Origin: Halichoerus grypus
Lineage: Eukaryota > Chordata > Mammalia > Carnivora > Phocidae
Length of the DNA: 64,000 bases
Direction of reading: 5' to 3'
Assembly (NCBI RefSeq): GCF_964656455.1
Contig: NC_135712.1
Span: forward strand, 99,362,294-99,426,293
Part shown: piece by piece, positions 34,499-44,967 of the stretch
How the letters are laid out: every line of letters starts with the position of its first letter
Position numbering within the stretch: position 1 is the stretch's first letter
Translations under genes and position numbers: made by a program
Notes under the pieces: generated by a model
The model's input: the letters and a program-made list of their open reading frames with translations, nothing else
Databases searched by the model: none
Told to the model about the DNA's origin: nothing

Positions 34499-36720
34499 AA
34501 AAGGAAAAGTTTTTCTTTCCCAGCTCTGAATATATATCCTGGGCTTTACTCTGAACCAATTCATGTGAATTTCCTCTAAGAGTGATGGGCTACTATGATT
34601 TCTTGGTCACTCAGGTCTATCCATATAGTTGAAAGTGGTGTCAAGCTATATAAAAATCTAAGGCAGCATTACAGAAAGACAGAAGTGCAAAGATGCTGTA
34701 AGTTAGGGTTGAAAGATCAAAAAGCAATGTCTACTGTGAGTGGTAAGACTGGGTTGTTTTCACAAGATTACAGATTGTGAATCTGAGACACAAAGGTACT
34801 ATGACATGGCTGATGCAGCGGGGTGGGGGGGGATTTAAATTTTCGTAAAAACAAAAATACACATCCAGCCTACATTGTGGATATTATAAAACACTGAAAG
34901 ACAATACTGGAATTTCAGTTAGCATAACATGGAGGATGGCAAATTCGGAATGCTGTACAACATACGGAAACATTTCAAAAAGTTGCTGATCTCCAAAGTT
35001 CATGGTTCAATAAGACTTTGTAAATAAATTAATTTTACTACTATGATGCAGGGGATATTTATCACTTGGGGCTTGATGTGATGATTTAAATACTGGAAAG
35101 GCCCTTAACACATAAAACAGTTAAGCTTGTATTATTATTATTATATTATATATATTAAGATTATAATTTTAGCTCTCAGATATTTAAGCCAGAGACACAT
35201 ACAGAGATTCAGCGATTCTCTTCATCCCATAAATCTTTGTTGATACAATTTAATAAGATGCACTTTGCTTTGTTTTGTTTTCCAAGTTATGTATTTGTGT
35301 AAATATTCTAAGCATTGGGTTCTATGCACATCAAACTTTTTTATAAATAGTTCCCTTCTAAATTGGTGTTAAACTAACCCAGGAAGCGTTTGCATATTTT
35401 AACTTCTTAGATTCTAACACCATTTGATATATACCTATCTAACTGCAATTGCATATTGTATAGAGCTCTGGGAACAATAAAATATGCTAACTGCATAAAA
35501 ACATGAATAAAAACTGGATATAAAATGAAAATCCTGAAGGTCTAAAAAGCTGCCAAGAACCTAGAGAAATTTTGAGTTAGCAGCATGCACATAGTTATTA
35601 TTCTGTGCAATTATTATTTCCAAGCTATGATTAGTTTATGCTGTAAATAAATACTGATATAATAGAAAAATTACCCAGAGAAAGATAAAGAAAAAATTCC
35701 AAGAACTCTAAGTATTTTTGGATTTATATTCTTCAGTAATGATGGGATTTGTAGTTCATGTTTATTATTTCTCTTTTAAGTGTACAACAGATCTAAAATG
35801 CAAAAAAAAAAAAATTACTTAAGAAAAGGAAAGATGAAGAAGGGCTTGTATAATCAGATCTTATAATCTGTTAAAAGTAGGTCACTAAGTATTTACCAGA
35901 AAATCAAGTGCTCAAAGTATAGAAAGCATCGTAAGATACCTTCTGTTTACTACTAGACACAAAGAGGACAAAAATTTTTTGGCTTTCACATATAGGGTTG
36001 TTGGGAGTTCCAGGAAGCAGATAGAAAACGCTTTCAAACTTACTTATTCATGTGCTGGAGCTAAAACTGATGAGAATCTCGGGGCCCTTATAGTAATTCT
36101 GTTCATATGCACAGTATTTACTAAAGAAAATCTCAAGATTGAAAGGAAATTCAGAGCCCCTTTCTCCAATGCTTTATTCAATTCTGAATATATTTTATTT
36201 GCCTGATTAAATAAGCAAAGTTAGAAGTTATCTTCAGTACTGTTATATAATCTCCAATATAAAACTTCCTTAGCTCGGTAAGATCATTTTAAGTTGTTGA
36301 GGTACATCTGTTGTGTAAACACTGTGAGCTGACAGTAGGAACACTGTCATTTAGTGAAATGAGTAATCCACAGCAAGATGTCAATGTATTATGGAAGACT
36401 AATACTGTGAGCAATTACTGCCTGGCTATAATACCTTGAAAATATGAAATGTGTCATTTCCAACCAAAATTGCAAATTTCAGATTCATTTACAGAACCAC
36501 TTTAACATTTTCAGCTGGTACTACAATAGATATCACAGTGGAAAAAATAACAATGAAAATCCCTCTAAACTTTCCAAATGCAAAGCTCATTTGATTCTGT
36601 TTAAGAAATTTTTATTGTTTCCTTGGTAGGATTGATCTCAGCAGCAGTGTATGAACTGCTAGTGTATCTTTTCTATAAATAAAGAAAAATGTTGAGAATT
36701 TGCCACTTTTTTCATCTGCC
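34499..36720. other. Unassigned sequence, no gene seen
   Basis: About 2.2 kb without recognised repeats apart from a G run at 34820-34831 and an A run at 35801-35813. Frames up to 75 codons (35979-36206) carry no domain. Like 23.8-26.4 kb, it is unusually free of young insertions. Confidence 0.45.
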
Positions 36721-37340
36721 TATTTATTCAACATATACTTATTTCACACCTACCTTATGCCACATGTCTGTACCTGCTGTTAGTCCAAGATGAAGTAAAC
36801 ACAATTTCTACTTTCAAATGACTCAAAATTTAGTGGAACCAACAGTTTAGTGAGAAACTTCAATCACAAAAGAGCATATTAGGAAAGTTTCTTTGGGTAA
36901 GTAAAGGATATACCCAAAGCCCTAAGTCTGGTCATCTTTCAAGATGTTTTTCGGAGAATTATTATCAATTGAAAGATTAGTAAGAGTAGGAATTAGCTTA
37001 AATAAGAATGATGAGGGAAGATCTATCAATTCATTGGTAGGAACACTTAGAGGAAATAGACAAGGTGGACAACAGAACATTCAAAGAGTTTAAGTTACTG
37101 TGTAAGGCTGGTATGTAAAGGCATTGAGAAGGGCAAGGAATACTATGCAGGAATTCATGGCACTTAATCAAGGACTGTGTCATTAAAAGGCCTTATGAAG
37201 TGTTCTAAAAAATCAAAGCTGTGTATTTAGGGCACAGAGATATACTGAAGTGTTATTAACTAATATTTGCAATTTAGAATAAGAACAGTGTTGACAGAGA
37301 AGTAACTAGAAGGAATAACTTTGTTGGAAAAATGACATTT
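36721..37340. other. Possible ancient mammalian repeat, family not assigned
   Basis: 'tttattcaacatatacttatttcacacctaccttatgcc' at 36721 and 'aaaggccttatgaagtgttc' at 37187 resemble parts of the ancient repeat suspected at 20.8-21.5 kb. Diverged, so tentative. Confidence 0.35.
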
Positions 37341-37966
37341 ATGAGAACATGTCATTATTTCAGTGCAGGATGATGATAGTTTGAATTGAGCTGGTTATCA
37401 TGTGGATACACAGTATGGGATAATTAAGAAAGAAATAAAAGATGTAGAAACTTTATGTCCTAACAAAAAAGATGTAGATTCTCTGGTTTGTAATATAAAC
37501 TAGAGAAAAGATATGACTCATTGCGAAGATAAAAAAGATAGACTTGGGGACCAAGATGAAGAGGCCATCTTCATCAGCTATGCTTTTCTCAAATTCACAA
37601 GTAAATGAAGATCCTTTTGAGATATTTTCCATTCTCCATTTTCTCATTTCCTTTTTTAGAACTCTTATTACTGGGATGTTACCTTTCTTGGGTATCTTTT
37701 AAATTTAATATCTAATTTTGATGGGTTTATCTTTGATACCAATTGATAATTATACAACCTACTGGATATAATAAAACAATATTCAATATTTACTTGATTG
37801 ATGTTTCTGGAAATAGAAGAGCATGACTGTATATTGCACGTAAAGCTCTCACATCCAGGCAGAATATGTCTTGTTAGAAAGCACTGGGCAAAGAGTCCTT
37901 ATTGTCTGTTATATTTGTGGATATACTACCCACAATATGAGTACTGTATAGTGAAGACAAAATGAC
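37341..37966. other. Unassigned sequence, no gene seen
   Basis: No repeat family or coding signal recognised. Confidence 0.4.
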
Positions 37967-37977
37967 TGCCAGTTTAT

Positions 37978-38177
37978 TTTTTTTATTTTTTCAAAGATTT
38001 TACTTATTTATTTGAGAGAGAGACAGAGAGAGCACAAGCAGGGGGAGTGGCAGGCAGAGGAAGAAGCAGACTCCCCACTGAGCAGGGAGCCTGATGCAAG
38101 ACTGGATCCCAGGATCGTGGGATCTTGACCAGAGCAGAAGGCAGACACTTAATGGACTGAGCCAACCAGGCACCCCG
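37978..38177 (-). mobile_element. SINEC
   Basis: T-rich tail and a diverged body (GATCTTGACCAGAGCAGAAG). Flanks TGCCAGTTTA (37968) and TACCAGTTTA (38179) form a short imperfect duplication. Confidence 0.92.
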
Positions 38178-38190
38178 TTACCAGTTTAGA

Positions 38191-38696
38191 AAAATTATCA
38201 AAAAAAATTATAAGGCAACAAAATGATGCCTTCAATATTCTGGCTGAAAATTTTTATTTCAATTCTTATTCCAGTCAGGAATGAAGATAAAAACATGTAA
38301 AAACTTAAACAAAATTGTCCTATTATGAACTCTGCCTAAATATTCACTTCAGTTTGTATTACGCTGCAAAAAAGAAAATAAATACAAAAGAGCAAAACAT
38401 GAAATCTAGGAAACAAGAGATATTTGTCCTATATGGGGTTCCACAGATTTCTACAAAGATGGCAACTAAGAGAAGTATAAGGATAAGAGATCAAGGAAGT
38501 TGCCAGATTACAGCTGTGTAGTAGACTTCGTGATCCATCAGGGCTGATCCAAGCAGGTGGACACATCATGCTAGCTGAGCAATCTCAGGAGAAAAATCAG
38601 AAATGATATGTTTATAAATATGAAAAGTGATACTGATAGCATTGATAAACATCAGAGATGTGGGGCAGCTGGGAGGGGACAATGAAATAATTTTCT
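38191..38696. other. Unassigned sequence, no gene seen
   Basis: The 68-codon frame 38315-38521 is lysine/arginine-rich at its end but unsupported. Confidence 0.4.
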
Positions 38697-38714
38697 AGAA
38701 AAGGAGGCAAATGG

Positions 38715-38920
38715 CGGGGGGGGGGCGCCTGGGTGGCTCAGTCATTAAGCGTCTGCCTTCGGCTCAGGTCATGATCCCAGGGTCCTGGGATCGAGCCCTG
38801 CATCAGGCTCCCTGCTCTGCAGGAAGCCTGCTTCTCCCTCTCCCACTCCCCCTGCTTGTGTTCCCTCTCTCACTGTGTCTCTCTCTGTCAAATAAATAAA
38901 GAAAATTAAAAAAAAAAAAT
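38715..38920 (+). mobile_element. SINEC with extra 5' G residues
   Basis: Between the left duplication (ending ATGG at 38714) and the head, the sequence is C followed by ten G residues (38716-38725), where the usual head has three or four. The imperfect 18-base duplication is AGAAAAGGAGGCAAATGG (38697) against AGAAAAGTAAGCAAATGG (38921). Confidence 0.95.
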
Positions 38921-38938
38921 AGAAAAGTAAGCAAATGG

Positions 38939-40425
38939 AACAAAAGGCAGTTTATTATTTTCAAAAATCTGCAAAGTTTATGAGAAAAAAAATAGTAAAC
39001 ATTCAGATAAATTGGACCAAGGAAATAAAAGAACACAATGTAGCTTGCAAAGATGTGGTAAATACAATTCTCAGTGTTTTCCCTGAGGAATATGTGAATA
39101 GGAGCTTTCCTTTAAACTGTATAGAAGGCAGTCATTTGAGCGTGGTCTCAACCTCTCCACTGATGAAGTACTGTCATTGTCAATAAGCTTCTGCTGTGTG
39201 ACCTTCCTCTTTTCTTCCCCAAATATAGATAACTAGACTGAGAATGTATATCTGATCTAAACAAGTCAACTTTCCTTTTTCCTGGAAATTTGACTAAGAC
39301 TCAGAGAAAATAGAATTAAGATTTATGTCAAATCAATGGCAGAACTTCATAGGTTAATATAAACGTCTTGTTGTATTCCCCAGATTCTTCTTTTTAAGTT
39401 CCTTCTCTTCCAAAATGCTATTTGTCCACTCACCTTGGATCATGGAAGATGCACCAGAATCCTTCCAATTCATTCCCATTTGTGCTTATAATTTATGAAA
39501 ATTTTAGACAATGATACTTAGAATTATCCCTTTCAATGGACTTTACACAATTACTAATCTTTTTTTGTTAAACCCTGTTACATGTTCTTATGCTAAACCA
39601 GATCAGATTTGTTACTCTTGTGGAAACAGATGAAGTACTAATTGCAGAAAATTCCATTTCAAAAATTATGCAGGCTTTAGAATGCTGGGGTAGACTCATC
39701 AATTATATCTCTCATGCCCTAGAAAATGGTGTTCCTAACTTACTAAGGCACTGCTCTGTGCAATGCCAGGAATAATGAGTTTCACATTATTTTCACTAAC
39801 ATGTGTTCTAAAGAAAACATGAGATAATAATTCAATATCCATACTGTCATTTTTCTCCATACCAGGCAATATAGAGATAGTGATTGTTTAGAAAGTTTTT
39901 GAAGAAAAATTAATGAAAAGAGGAACAACCAAAACAAAGCTCCCAAGTTGAGGAACATTCTTTTTAATATTTAAATTCCTATGTATCATTAATTCTAGCT
40001 TCAATAAGTAGGACTTAACTGGTTAATTATGTCATGACCAATTAGCTGAGGAATACATAAATACATAGTTTTCATCTTAGAACATTCCTTTGCTTTCAGG
40101 CTGACAAAAATGGATACTTTTTAAATACATCTTTCTAATATATTACAGGCTTGGTCTACTAAATCAGTTATAATTATGAATAGTGTCAGTTATGATATTT
40201 TCATGTCTTTGGCTTTTAAACATTACAATTCAGTCCTTGACAAAATCAATTTATTTTTCATAATCTTTTGTCTGTTTATATTTAAACATGGTACTTGATT
40301 TCTTTAAGCCATGGTGTGAATAGAGCTACGCGAATGTAACAAAGTTACCAATTTTGACCTATTTAGCTATTTTAAGAATGCTGATTACTCTAAAATTACT
40401 CAAGAACTTAAAACTTTATTCAGCC
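38939..40425. other. Unassigned sequence, no gene seen
   Basis: AT-rich. The 83-codon frame 38935-39186 and 61-codon frame 39590-39775 have no recognisable signature. Confidence 0.45.
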
Positions 40426-40511
40426 AATTTGTTACCAAGACCCAAGTCCCGCTGCCAGTCACTTGAAAAGACAATACTTGAGACGAGTTTTGATTGGAAA
40501 GGAATATGAGC

Positions 40512-40517
40512 TTTATT
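40512..40517 (-). promoter_or_regulatory. LTR polyadenylation signal AATAAA
   Basis: CTGAATAAAGCTC on the minus strand, about 80 bp from the LTR end, in the place expected for the R/U5 region. Confidence 0.65.
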
Positions 40518-40593
40518 CAGGAGGACAGTCACCTGGGGAGAAGGCAGACTCTTGTCCAAAGGCCAACTCCCAGGTTTCTGCCTGGCCCAGAGA

Positions 40594-40603
40594 CTTTTAA
40601 AGG
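40594..40603 (-). promoter_or_regulatory. LTR TATA-like box
   Basis: CCTTTAAAAG on the minus strand, about 80 bp upstream of the AATAAA. Position fits a U3 promoter; activity unknown. Confidence 0.45.
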
Positions 40604-41084
40604 GGCTTCATCAGTTAAATCGTGACATTTCTTGGTTACGTGCAGACTCAATGATGCCAGTTACAGAATTATCTTGGTGCTCAGAGGTTGTCCAAGAAGA
40701 TCTGATTCCTTGGTACCCAGCAGTTGTGCAAGAGTACCCAGTTCTTTCTGCAAATGAGGGCAAGGTCTACAGATGTGCAAAGGGAGGTCAGTAAAGTCAT
40801 TTGTGTGACCTTAAAAAAGAAAAACATTTTGCTAAAAGATTGTTGTCTTAATCAAAAAGTTAAGTTGGCTTCAGACTTGCTTGCCTCTGTGGCCTGGGAA
40901 AGCTCTGGTCCTTCATTTCCCAAGGCCAGTGGTCTGCAGAGCTCAAAGAAAGTAATTCTGTTATAGATGAAATGCTTTAGGTCAGCAAGGAAGGAGTGTG
41001 TTACCTTGAAGCAAGTTAACCCTTAAGACTGGCTGTTACAAACTGGCTCAATGAAAGTTTGAAGCAATATATTCTGTAGGCATT

Positions 41085-41531
41085 TAACAAATTTAAATCT
41101 GGCAGGGCTGGGGCAAGGTTCTCCAGAAAGCTGTGTATGTTCTGAATCAGTACCCAATACATGGTCCAAGAATCAAGGTGTGGAAATGGGAGTGGCACCA
41201 TTATTAACCCTAGTAACCCACTAGCAAAATTTTTGCTTTCTTTCCTGCAACCTTATATTCTGTCAGCCTAGAGGTATTAGTCCCAAAGGGAAGAATGCTT
41301 CTACCAGTAGACACAGCAATGATTTCATTTAACTGCAAGTGAAGATTGCTGCCTGGCCACTGTAGACGCCTCACACTTCTGAATCAACAGGCGAAGAACA
41401 CAGTTATTGTGCTGGGGCGTATTGATCCTGACTACCAAGAGGAAATTAAAGTGCTACTGCACAGTGGAGGTAAGGAAGAGTATGTCTGAAATACAAAAGA
41501 TCCCTTAGAGCATTGCTTAGTTTTACTATCC
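41085..41531 (+). pseudogene. MaLR/ERVL internal region, 3' part, with dUTPase-like remnant
   Basis: Plus-strand internal sequence directly upstream of the LTR at 41532. The block 41270-41500 has the wording of MaLR/ERVL internal ends. Translating around 41382-41490 gives a short open run with an IDPDYQ motif, the hallmark of dUTPase motif 3, followed by a KEEYV end and a stop. The glycine-valine normally just before the motif is altered (GR). In ERVL-related elements a dUTPase lies at the end of pol. Only this 3' part remains, so it is a dead fossil. Confidence 0.7.
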
Positions 41532-41937
41532 TGCTATGGGCTATTTCTGTTTTTCTAAAATTCATGTTGAAGCCCTAATCACCAGTGTGATGGTACTTGG
41601 AGGGGGGGCCTTTGGGAGGTAATTAGGTTTACATGAACTCATGAGGGTGGGTTCCTATGGTGAGATTAATGCTCTTTTAGAAGACACCAGATCTTGCACT
41701 CATGAGCGCTCTCTCTCTCTCTTTCTATCCCCCCCACCCCACCCCATCACTACTACCCTGTGAGGATACAGCAAGAAGGCAGTCATCTGCAAACCAGGAA
41801 GGGGTTCTTTATCAGAAAGCAAATCTGCCAGCACTTTGATCTTGAATTCTTCAGGCTCCAAACCTGAGACATTAATGTTTGTTGTTTAGTCATCCAGTTT
41901 ATAGTATTCTTTTATAGCAGCCTCAACTCACTAAGAT
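41532..41937 (+). mobile_element. MaLR LTR (MLT1-type), 3' LTR
   Basis: Starts TGCTATGGGCTATTT; then 'cttttgggaggtaattagg'-type wording (41608), an 'aacTcatgagggtggg' block, 'tgtgaggatacagcaagaagg' (41759), 'caccttgatcttg'-type wording and a final 'tttatagcagcctcaactcac' block. Same orientation as the internal region to its left, so it is the provirus 3' LTR. Diverged, and a CT/C-rich patch lies at 41710-41745. Confidence 0.85.
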
Positions 41938-41944
41938 ATGTGCC

Positions 41945-42555
41945 CTGTGATTAAGGCAAATGGAAAATTACAACAACTAAATCTAGAAAGGACTACTAAT
42001 GGTCCAAATCTTTCAGGAATGAAGGTTTGGGATGTTCCACGGAGTAAAGAACCATGACCAGCTGAGGTGGTTGCTGAAGACAAAGGAAATACATAATGAA
42101 TAATGGAAAAGGGCAGTTGTAAATACTAGCTACAACCATATAACCAGTTACAGAAACAGAAATGAGCATTATAATTGTCATGAGAATTTCCTCCTTAATA
42201 TGTTATGAATATGTTTGTGTGTTTGTTATGTGTATATATATTTGTGTATCAGCATGTGTATATATATGTGCGTATCTAATTAGCTATATATATATATATA
42301 TATATAACTAATCTTTGTTTTCTTCCTTGTTATTTCCTTATCATGTAACATAAGATGTATTAACTTTGTATCATAATATGTAAGTATTGTTAATTTGCAC
42401 TATAGTATTTAAGTTATGGGATATCAAAGAGAAAAAGAAACATGTAAACAGCACACATGGACTTTACCTTCTCTTCTGGGTAAGGGCTTAGTGCATTTTT
42501 GGTTTTACTCAGGATAGCTGTATCATATTAGGAAGGCTTATGATCTTATTATACT
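41945..42555. other. Unassigned sequence with (TA)n tract, no gene seen
   Basis: Contains TA/TG-rich sequence at 42224-42306, with a pure (TA)n at 42285-42306. Confidence 0.45.
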
Positions 42556-42557
42556 CT

Positions 42558-42735
42558 TTATTTGTGTTTACTTTTTATGTGTTAACTTGACTGGGTAATG
42601 GGATGCCCAGATATTTGGTTAAACATTATTTCTGGATGTGTCCATGAGAGTTTTTAAAACAGACTGTCCTCCCAAATGTGGGTGACCTTTAATCTGATAA
42701 AGGACATCTGCAGAAATTCAAGAGCTAACATCAAC
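42558..42735 (+). mobile_element. Ancient repeat, probably LTR-type, family uncertain
   Basis: 'tttatgtgttaacttgactggg', 'gatgcccagatatttggtt', 'gtgtccatgagag' and 'gactgtcctcccaaatgtggg' follow in order a common ancient mammalian repeat. I recall this wording but cannot assign the family safely. Confidence 0.5.
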
Positions 42736-42861
42736 TTAATATCTAAAGACTAAATGCTTTCTCCATCAAGTTTTGAAGTAGGTAATGATTACTGCTTTGT
42801 AACTTCTTTTTCTCAATTTTTACTTATTTATTTTTCACAAGTGAAAAGTGCATATATATAA

Positions 42862-43600
42862 AGTATAAAGAAGACATACAGATGCCAATAGACACATGAA
42901 AAGATACTCAACATCATTCATCATCAGGGAAATTCAAACCAAAATTACAATATCACCTCACACCTGCCAGAATGGTTAACATCAAAAACACAAGAAACAA
43001 GTGTTGGCGAGGATGTGGAGAAAAAGGAACTTTCTTATACTGTTGGTGGGAATACAAACTGGTGCAGCCACTCTGGAAAATAGTATGGGAGGGTCATCTA
43101 AGAGTTAAAAATAGAACTACCCTACAATCCAGTAATCACACAATGGGGTATTTACCCCCAAAATACAAAAACATTAATTCAAAGGGATACATGCACCCCT
43201 ATGTTTATTGCAGCATTATTTATAATAGTCAAATTATGGAAGCAGCCCAAGTGTCCATCGATAGATGAATAGATAAAGAAGATGGCATATATATACACTA
43301 TGGAATATTATTTGGCTATAAAAAGGAAAGAAATCTTGCCATTTGCAACAACATGGAAGGAGCTAGAGTATAATGCTAGGCAAGATAAGTCAGTCAGATA
43401 AAGAAAAATACTGTATGATTTCACTCGTATGTGGAATTTAAGAAACAAAACAAACAAGCAAAGGAAAAAGAGAGAGAGACACACACACACCAAGAAACAG
43501 ACTTCTTACTATAGAGACCAAACTGATGGTTACCAGAGGGGAGGTAGGTGGGAGGATGGGTGAAATAGGTGATGGGGATTAAAGAGTACAATTACCATAA
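42862..43600 (+). mobile_element. L1, 5'-truncated (ORF2 C-terminal part and 3'UTR)
   Basis: Starts 'agaagacatacagatgcc' and runs through the 'cacctcacacctgccagaatgg' segment, the 'ggaatattatttggctat' segment and 3'UTR sequence (43500-43590). The open stretch 42972-43268 is ORF2 C-terminal: a [17 protein letters not shown] segment contains the cysteine-rich region, followed by QPLWK. A frame break follows. Middle-aged copy. Confidence 0.9.
42972..43268 (+). pseudogene. L1 ORF2p C-terminal fragment
   Basis: 98 open codons covering the ORF2 protein end with its cysteine-rich motif (C-x3-C, then a distal C). The histidine expected before that last cysteine reads tyrosine (LYCWW), so the motif is impaired. 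The upstream reverse transcriptase is absent. Confidence 0.85.
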
Positions 43601-43616
43601 AAAATAAATAAGGTAT

Positions 43617-44105
43617 ACAACATGGTGGTTTGGTATATGTATACACTATGGAATAATTACCATATTCAAAGTAACTAACATATCCATCACCTCCCATAGT
43701 TACTTTTTTTTCTTTTGTAGTAAGAACACTTGAGATCTACTCTCTTGGGATATTTCCAGTACACAGTACATTTTTATTAGCTATAGTCACCATAATATAC
43801 ATTAGTTCTCCAAAACTTATTCATCTTACAACTGAATGTTTGTACCCTTTGATCAATGTCTTCACTTCCCCCATCCCCCCCCATCCCTAGCCTCTGGTAA
43901 CCACCATTCTACTCTACACTTGCCCTTCTGTGTATGGTTCATTTGACTTAGCATAACACCCCCCAGGTTCATCCATGTTATTGCATATGACCCTATGTCC
44001 TTTTTAAAGGCTGAATAATATTCAATTATAAATATACCACATTTTCTTTACTTATCGTCTATCTACAGTCAGGCTGTTCCCATATCATAGCTACTATTCA
44101 ACATT
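43617..44105 (-). mobile_element. Old L1 3'UTR (L1MA/MB-like)
   Basis: Minus-strand wording of an older L1 3' region: 'aactaacatatccatcacctc', 'gtaagaacacttgagatctac', 'ctctggtaaccaccattctac' and 'ggctgaataatattcaatta'. The same 3'UTR type appears at 52.97-53.3 kb. It abuts the plus-strand L1 on its left. Confidence 0.8.
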
Positions 44106-44114
44106 TAATAAGAG

Positions 44115-44345
44115 TTTCTTAGCAGCGAAAATAAATGAATTACTAATCATGCAAAAACATGTTTCAATCCAAAAGCACTATGCTAAGTAAAAGAAACCAG
44201 ATGTATACAACTTCATTCTGTATGACACCATTTTTTCATGAAAACCTGGAAATGATAAAGTTATAGTGATTGAAACTCACTGAAGTAGCCTGGGGTGACT
44301 CTTGGGTAAAGGGGATAGACTACAAAAGGGGATGAAATATTATTT
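44115..44345 (+). mobile_element. Old L1 3' end fragment
   Basis: 'ctatgctaagtaaaagaaacc', 'tgtatgacaccattttttcat' and 'aaaacctggaaatgataaag' match the post-ORF2 part of old L1 3' ends (L1MC/D-like wording). Confidence 0.6.
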
Positions 44346-44411
44346 TTAATATTGATTTTTTAAAATTAGGTCCCCATCTTTCTCATTTTAATATTTTAAA
44401 ATAGATTTTGT

Positions 44412-44540
44412 TACAAGATTTATTTATTTATTTATTTATTCATTTATTTTTAAGTACAGAGTATGCCCAATGTCAGGCTTGAACTCATGACCCTGAGATC
44501 ATGAGTCACATGCTCTACCAATTGAACTAGCCAAGCGCCC
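44412..44540 (-). mobile_element. SINEC, short older type
   Basis: Tail of TTTATT units at left, then 'caggcttgaactcatgaccctgagatcatgag' (B-box complement) and CAAGCGCCCC. The short body without the long CT-rich part marks an older, tRNA-proximal SINEC type, like that at 52559. Flanks do not form a clean duplication. Confidence 0.85.
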
Positions 44541-44967
44541 CTAAAATTTTTTAATAATAGATATATTCTATATTTGATTACAGTTCATACTCTATTAAAA
44601 TGGAAGAGAAAAACAGACTTAAGGAGATCAATGAAAGTATAACCCAATAATTTTATTGTGTTTACATGACTGAAGTGATAGTATAGAGGTGTCCAGTGAA
44701 AAAAGAAATGAGGTATAAAGAAAGGTTAAATCTCTATCACATTCATCTTACTCTCCATTCCACCCTACCTATAATTCATTCACTGAGGCAAAGTGCATTT
44801 TATAACTAAGTTTAATGTGTGTGTTGGCCCACTGGGGAGTACAGAGGTATATAAATTTTGGATATAATATGAATTAGCTTCTACCATATTAGAAAAAGTT
44901 TAACTCACATACATGAATTATAATAGATTGTCCATATTAATGGCAAGCAACTTTTTATCAAAAATAC
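44541..44967. other. Unassigned sequence, no gene seen
   Basis: AT-rich, no frame of note. Confidence 0.4.

Larger units (their letters stand above)
40430..41040 (-). mobile_element. Solitary retroviral LTR (ERV1-like)
   Basis: On the minus strand the element starts TGTAACAGCC (41040) and ends GGTAACA (40430), giving TGTAACA...TGTTACA-type ends, about 611 bp. In reading order there is a long U3, a TATA-like CTTTTAAAGG (40594-40603), then AATAAA (40512-40517), then a short U5 of about 80 bp. Flanks AATT (40426-40429) and AACT (41041-41044) may be a decayed 4-bp duplication. No gag, pol or env lies alongside in this orientation. The 80-codon frames inside it are incidental. Family not identified. 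Confidence 0.72.

Noticed and set aside
40552..40966. Two overlapping 80-codon plus-strand frames with exon-like composition
   Set aside because: They lie antisense inside the solitary LTR and overlap each other; there is no protein signature.
42972..43268. Cysteine-rich 98-codon frame considered as a zinc-binding protein
   Set aside because: It is the L1 ORF2 C-terminus, continuous with L1 sequence on both sides.
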